From an uncultured bacterium (GTDB taxonomy: Bacteria; Armatimonadota; UBA5829; DSUL01): 23,095 nucleotides of DNA. The number at the start of each line of letters is the position of its first letter. The first letter of the stretch is position 1. The notes under the pieces are model-generated. The model saw only the letters and a program-made list of their open reading frames with translations, searched no databases and had not been told where the DNA came from. Location of the stretch: assembly GCA_937967775.1 (NCBI GenBank), contig CALCJH010000230.1, positions 1 to 23,095 on the forward strand, written 5' to 3'. The position numbers and the translations under genes are program-made. This document shows positions 21,629-23,095 of the stretch, piece by piece.

Positions 21629-23095
21629 GTGACCGATTCTGGCTCCCGTCCCCCTTCCAAGGGTATCACGTGGAGGGCCGTCATTCTCGGACTCGTGCTT
21701 CTGTGGCCCAACGCGTGGTGGATCTACATGATGGAGATCGTCCGCTACGCCGGGCATCCAACCACCATCTCTCTGTTCTTCAACTCCGTGCTGGCCCTGC
21801 TGGGGCTCATCGTGCTGAACGGTCTGCTGAAGCGCTTCCGTCCGCAGTGGGTGTTCTCCCAGGTAGAGCTGCTGACTGTCTACATCATGCTGAACATCGG
21901 CAGCGCCCTGGTCAGCCACGATTTCATCCAGGTGCTCATCCCGGTGATGACGCACGTGTTCTGGTTCGCCAACGCCACCAACCGCTGGGAGGAGCTGGTC
22001 TGGCCGAACGTTCCCGAATGGCTGTCCGTGCGCAACCGGGAGACCATGGAAGGATTCTACAGCGGCAACGACCGTTTTCTGGCCTGGGACAATCTGCAGC
22101 ACTGGGTGGTCCCGCTGGCCTGGTGGGGCTCGTTCATCATCGCGATGGTGCTCTCCATGCTTTGTCTGGTGGTGCTGCTGCGCAAGCAGTGGACGGAGCG
22201 GGAGCGTCTGGCCTACCCCTTGGTGCAGCTGCCGCTGGATATGACCGCCGAGGGTGCCCCCCTCTTCCGCAACCGTCTGATGTGGCTGGGGTTTGGTCTG
22301 GCGGCGGCCATTGACATCTGGAACGGCTTCGCATTCCTGTATCCCCAGATTCCCGGGATCCCCATCAAGACGCTGGACATCACGTCCAACTTCGCCGTGC
22401 GGCCGTGGAATGCCATCGGATGGATGCCACTCTGTTTCTATCCCTTCGCGGTGGGACTGGGCATCCTGCTACCGCTGGACCTTTCCTTCTCCTGCTGGTT
22501 CTTCTTTATTGTGTGGAAGGCGGAGAGGGTGCTGTCCGCAGTATGGGGGTGGGACAGCGTCCCCGGCTTTCCCTATGTCAACGAGCAGTCTTTCGGGGCC
22601 TACATCGGCATTGCGGTGTTCGCTTTCTGGGCCAGCAGACGGCATCTCTGGATGCTTGCGCGCGGGCTGTTCGACTGGAAGCTGGATCTGGAAGACCGCA
22701 GCGAGCCTGTGCCTTACCGGGTGGCGATGCTGGCGTTTCTGGGCGGCACGTTGTATATGCTCTTCTTCGCGATGCGCGCCGGGATGAGCTGGTACATCGC
22801 CGTACCGTTCCTGCTGATATACTGGCTGCTGGCGCTTGCAATCACCCGGATGCGCGCGGAGCTGGGTCCCCCTGCTCACGACCTGCACGACGCAGGACCG
22901 GACCGCATCATCACCACCCTGGTCAACCCTCAGAACCTGGATGCGAAAAACCTCACCGCTCTTAGCCAGTTCTTCTGGTTCAACCGGGCTTACCGGGCTC
23001 ACCCCATGCCGTTCCAGCTGGAGTCGTTCAAGATCGGCGAGCGCGTCAGGATGGACTATGGCAGGCTGGGCCTGGCGATGGTGCTGGCCACTCTG
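21629..23095 (+). CDS. Multi-pass membrane protein, DUF6785/DUF6784 type (3' end outside window)
   Basis: This frame is open from GTG 21629 to the last base (489 codons, no stop). GTG 21629 is the first acceptable start after the promoter and AGGAGG at 21609-21614, although the 14-nt gap is long. The product has about ten hydrophobic segments, beginning AVILGLVLLWPNAWW and SLFFNSVLALLGLIVLNGLL. Between them are conserved-looking loops: FSQVELLTVYIMLNIGSALVSHD, TERERLAYPLVQLPLDMT, DITSNFAVRPWNAIGW and PYVNEQSFGAYIGI. The ERERLAYPLVQLP loop and long first half resemble the DUF6785 family of Armatimonadota, Planctomycetota and Verrucomicrobiota, which has distant likeness to oligopeptide-type transporters. 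Function is unknown. It is separated from upstream genes by a terminator and has its own promoter. Confidence 0.75.
   Translation, partial: MTDSGSRPPSKGITWRAVILGLVLLWPNAWWIYMMEIVRYAGHPTTISLFFNSVLALLGLIVLNGLLKRFRPQWVFSQVELLTVYIMLNIGSALVSHDFIQVLIPVMTHVFWFANATNRWEELVWPNVPEWLSVRNRETMEGFYSGNDRFLAWDNLQHWVVPLAWWGSFIIAMVLSMLCLVVLLRKQWTERERLAYPLVQLPLDMTAEGAPLFRNRLMWLGFGLAAAIDIWNGFAFLYPQIPGIPIKTLDITSNFAVRPWNAIGWMPLCFYPFAVGLGILLPLDLSFSCWFFFIVWKAERVLSAVWGWDSVPGFPYVNEQSFGAYIGIAVFAFWASRRHLWMLARGLFDWKLDLEDRSEPVPYRVAMLAFLGGTLYMLFFAMRAGMSWYIAVPFLLIYWLLALAITRMRAELGPPAHDLHDAGPDRIITTLVNPQNLDAKNLTALSQFFWFNRAYRAHPMPFQLESFKIGERVRMDYGRLGLAMVLATL

Noticed and set aside
21514..22314. Frame of 266 codons at the start of the DUF6785-type gene
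   Set aside because: It is shifted relative to the frame with clear membrane helices that stays open from 21629 to the end.
1..23095. tRNA, rRNA, CRISPR array, insertion sequence or phage genes
   Set aside because: No T-loop with paired arms, no repeat-spacer pattern, no transposase or integrase motifs and no terminal inverted repeats were found.

Overview
The window (about 23 kb, GC-rich, no RNA genes or CRISPR seen) looks like a chromosomal segment of an environmental bacterium, most likely Armatimonadota or a neighbouring lineage (Planctomycetota and Verrucomicrobiota are alternatives). The reasons are three class III-signal pseudopilin genes with an [18 protein letters not shown] core and an H-x9-DG motif, a PEP-CTERM protein, a DUF6785-type membrane protein, and many exported carbohydrate-active proteins. 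This assignment is inference from family content, not from a marker gene.

Layout. 1-402: end of a nitroreductase-family gene. 529 to about 1540 (minus): a decayed, twice-frameshifted beta-helix protein, followed by about 400 nt of degenerate DNA. 1946-9554: a compact six-gene operon behind a good sigma70-type promoter: a Tat-exported glycosidase-like beta-propeller, a DUF1537 four-carbon acid sugar kinase, an aldo/keto reductase, a 3-hydroxyisobutyrate-dehydrogenase-family reductase, an HpcH/HpaI aldolase and a sodium:solute symporter. The kinase/reductase/aldolase set reads as a sugar-acid catabolic route comparable in logic to garL-garR-garK or the threonate/erythronate pathways, with uptake by the symporter and possible substrate release by the exported propeller protein.

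9558-13478: a promoter with a small palindrome, a pseudopilin, a large secreted protein made of two homologous propeller-like halves plus C-terminal domains, and an intrinsic terminator. 13556-18190: a large exported GH38-like protein whose usual zinc-binding motifs look altered, then a PEP-CTERM-anchored protein and a terminator.

18205-21477: a regulatory hub. A GH172 (DUF2961) gene on the minus strand and two tandem paralogous pseudopilins on the plus strand diverge from a shared intergenic region. It carries a perfect LacI-family-type palindrome (GAAACCGGTTTC), a perfect-consensus plus-strand promoter (TTGACA-N17-TATAAT), a plausible minus-strand promoter overlapping the palindrome, and a hairpin-rich leader of about 220 nt. 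21565-23095: a promoter and the first 489 codons of a multi-pass DUF6785-type membrane protein that runs off the window.

Together the region looks like a glycan-utilisation neighbourhood: secreted glycosidases, surface-sorted and pseudopilin-like proteins, a transporter and an intracellular sugar-acid pathway. No part is a known phage, plasmid or transposon. All domain calls were made by eye from motifs; no database search was possible.
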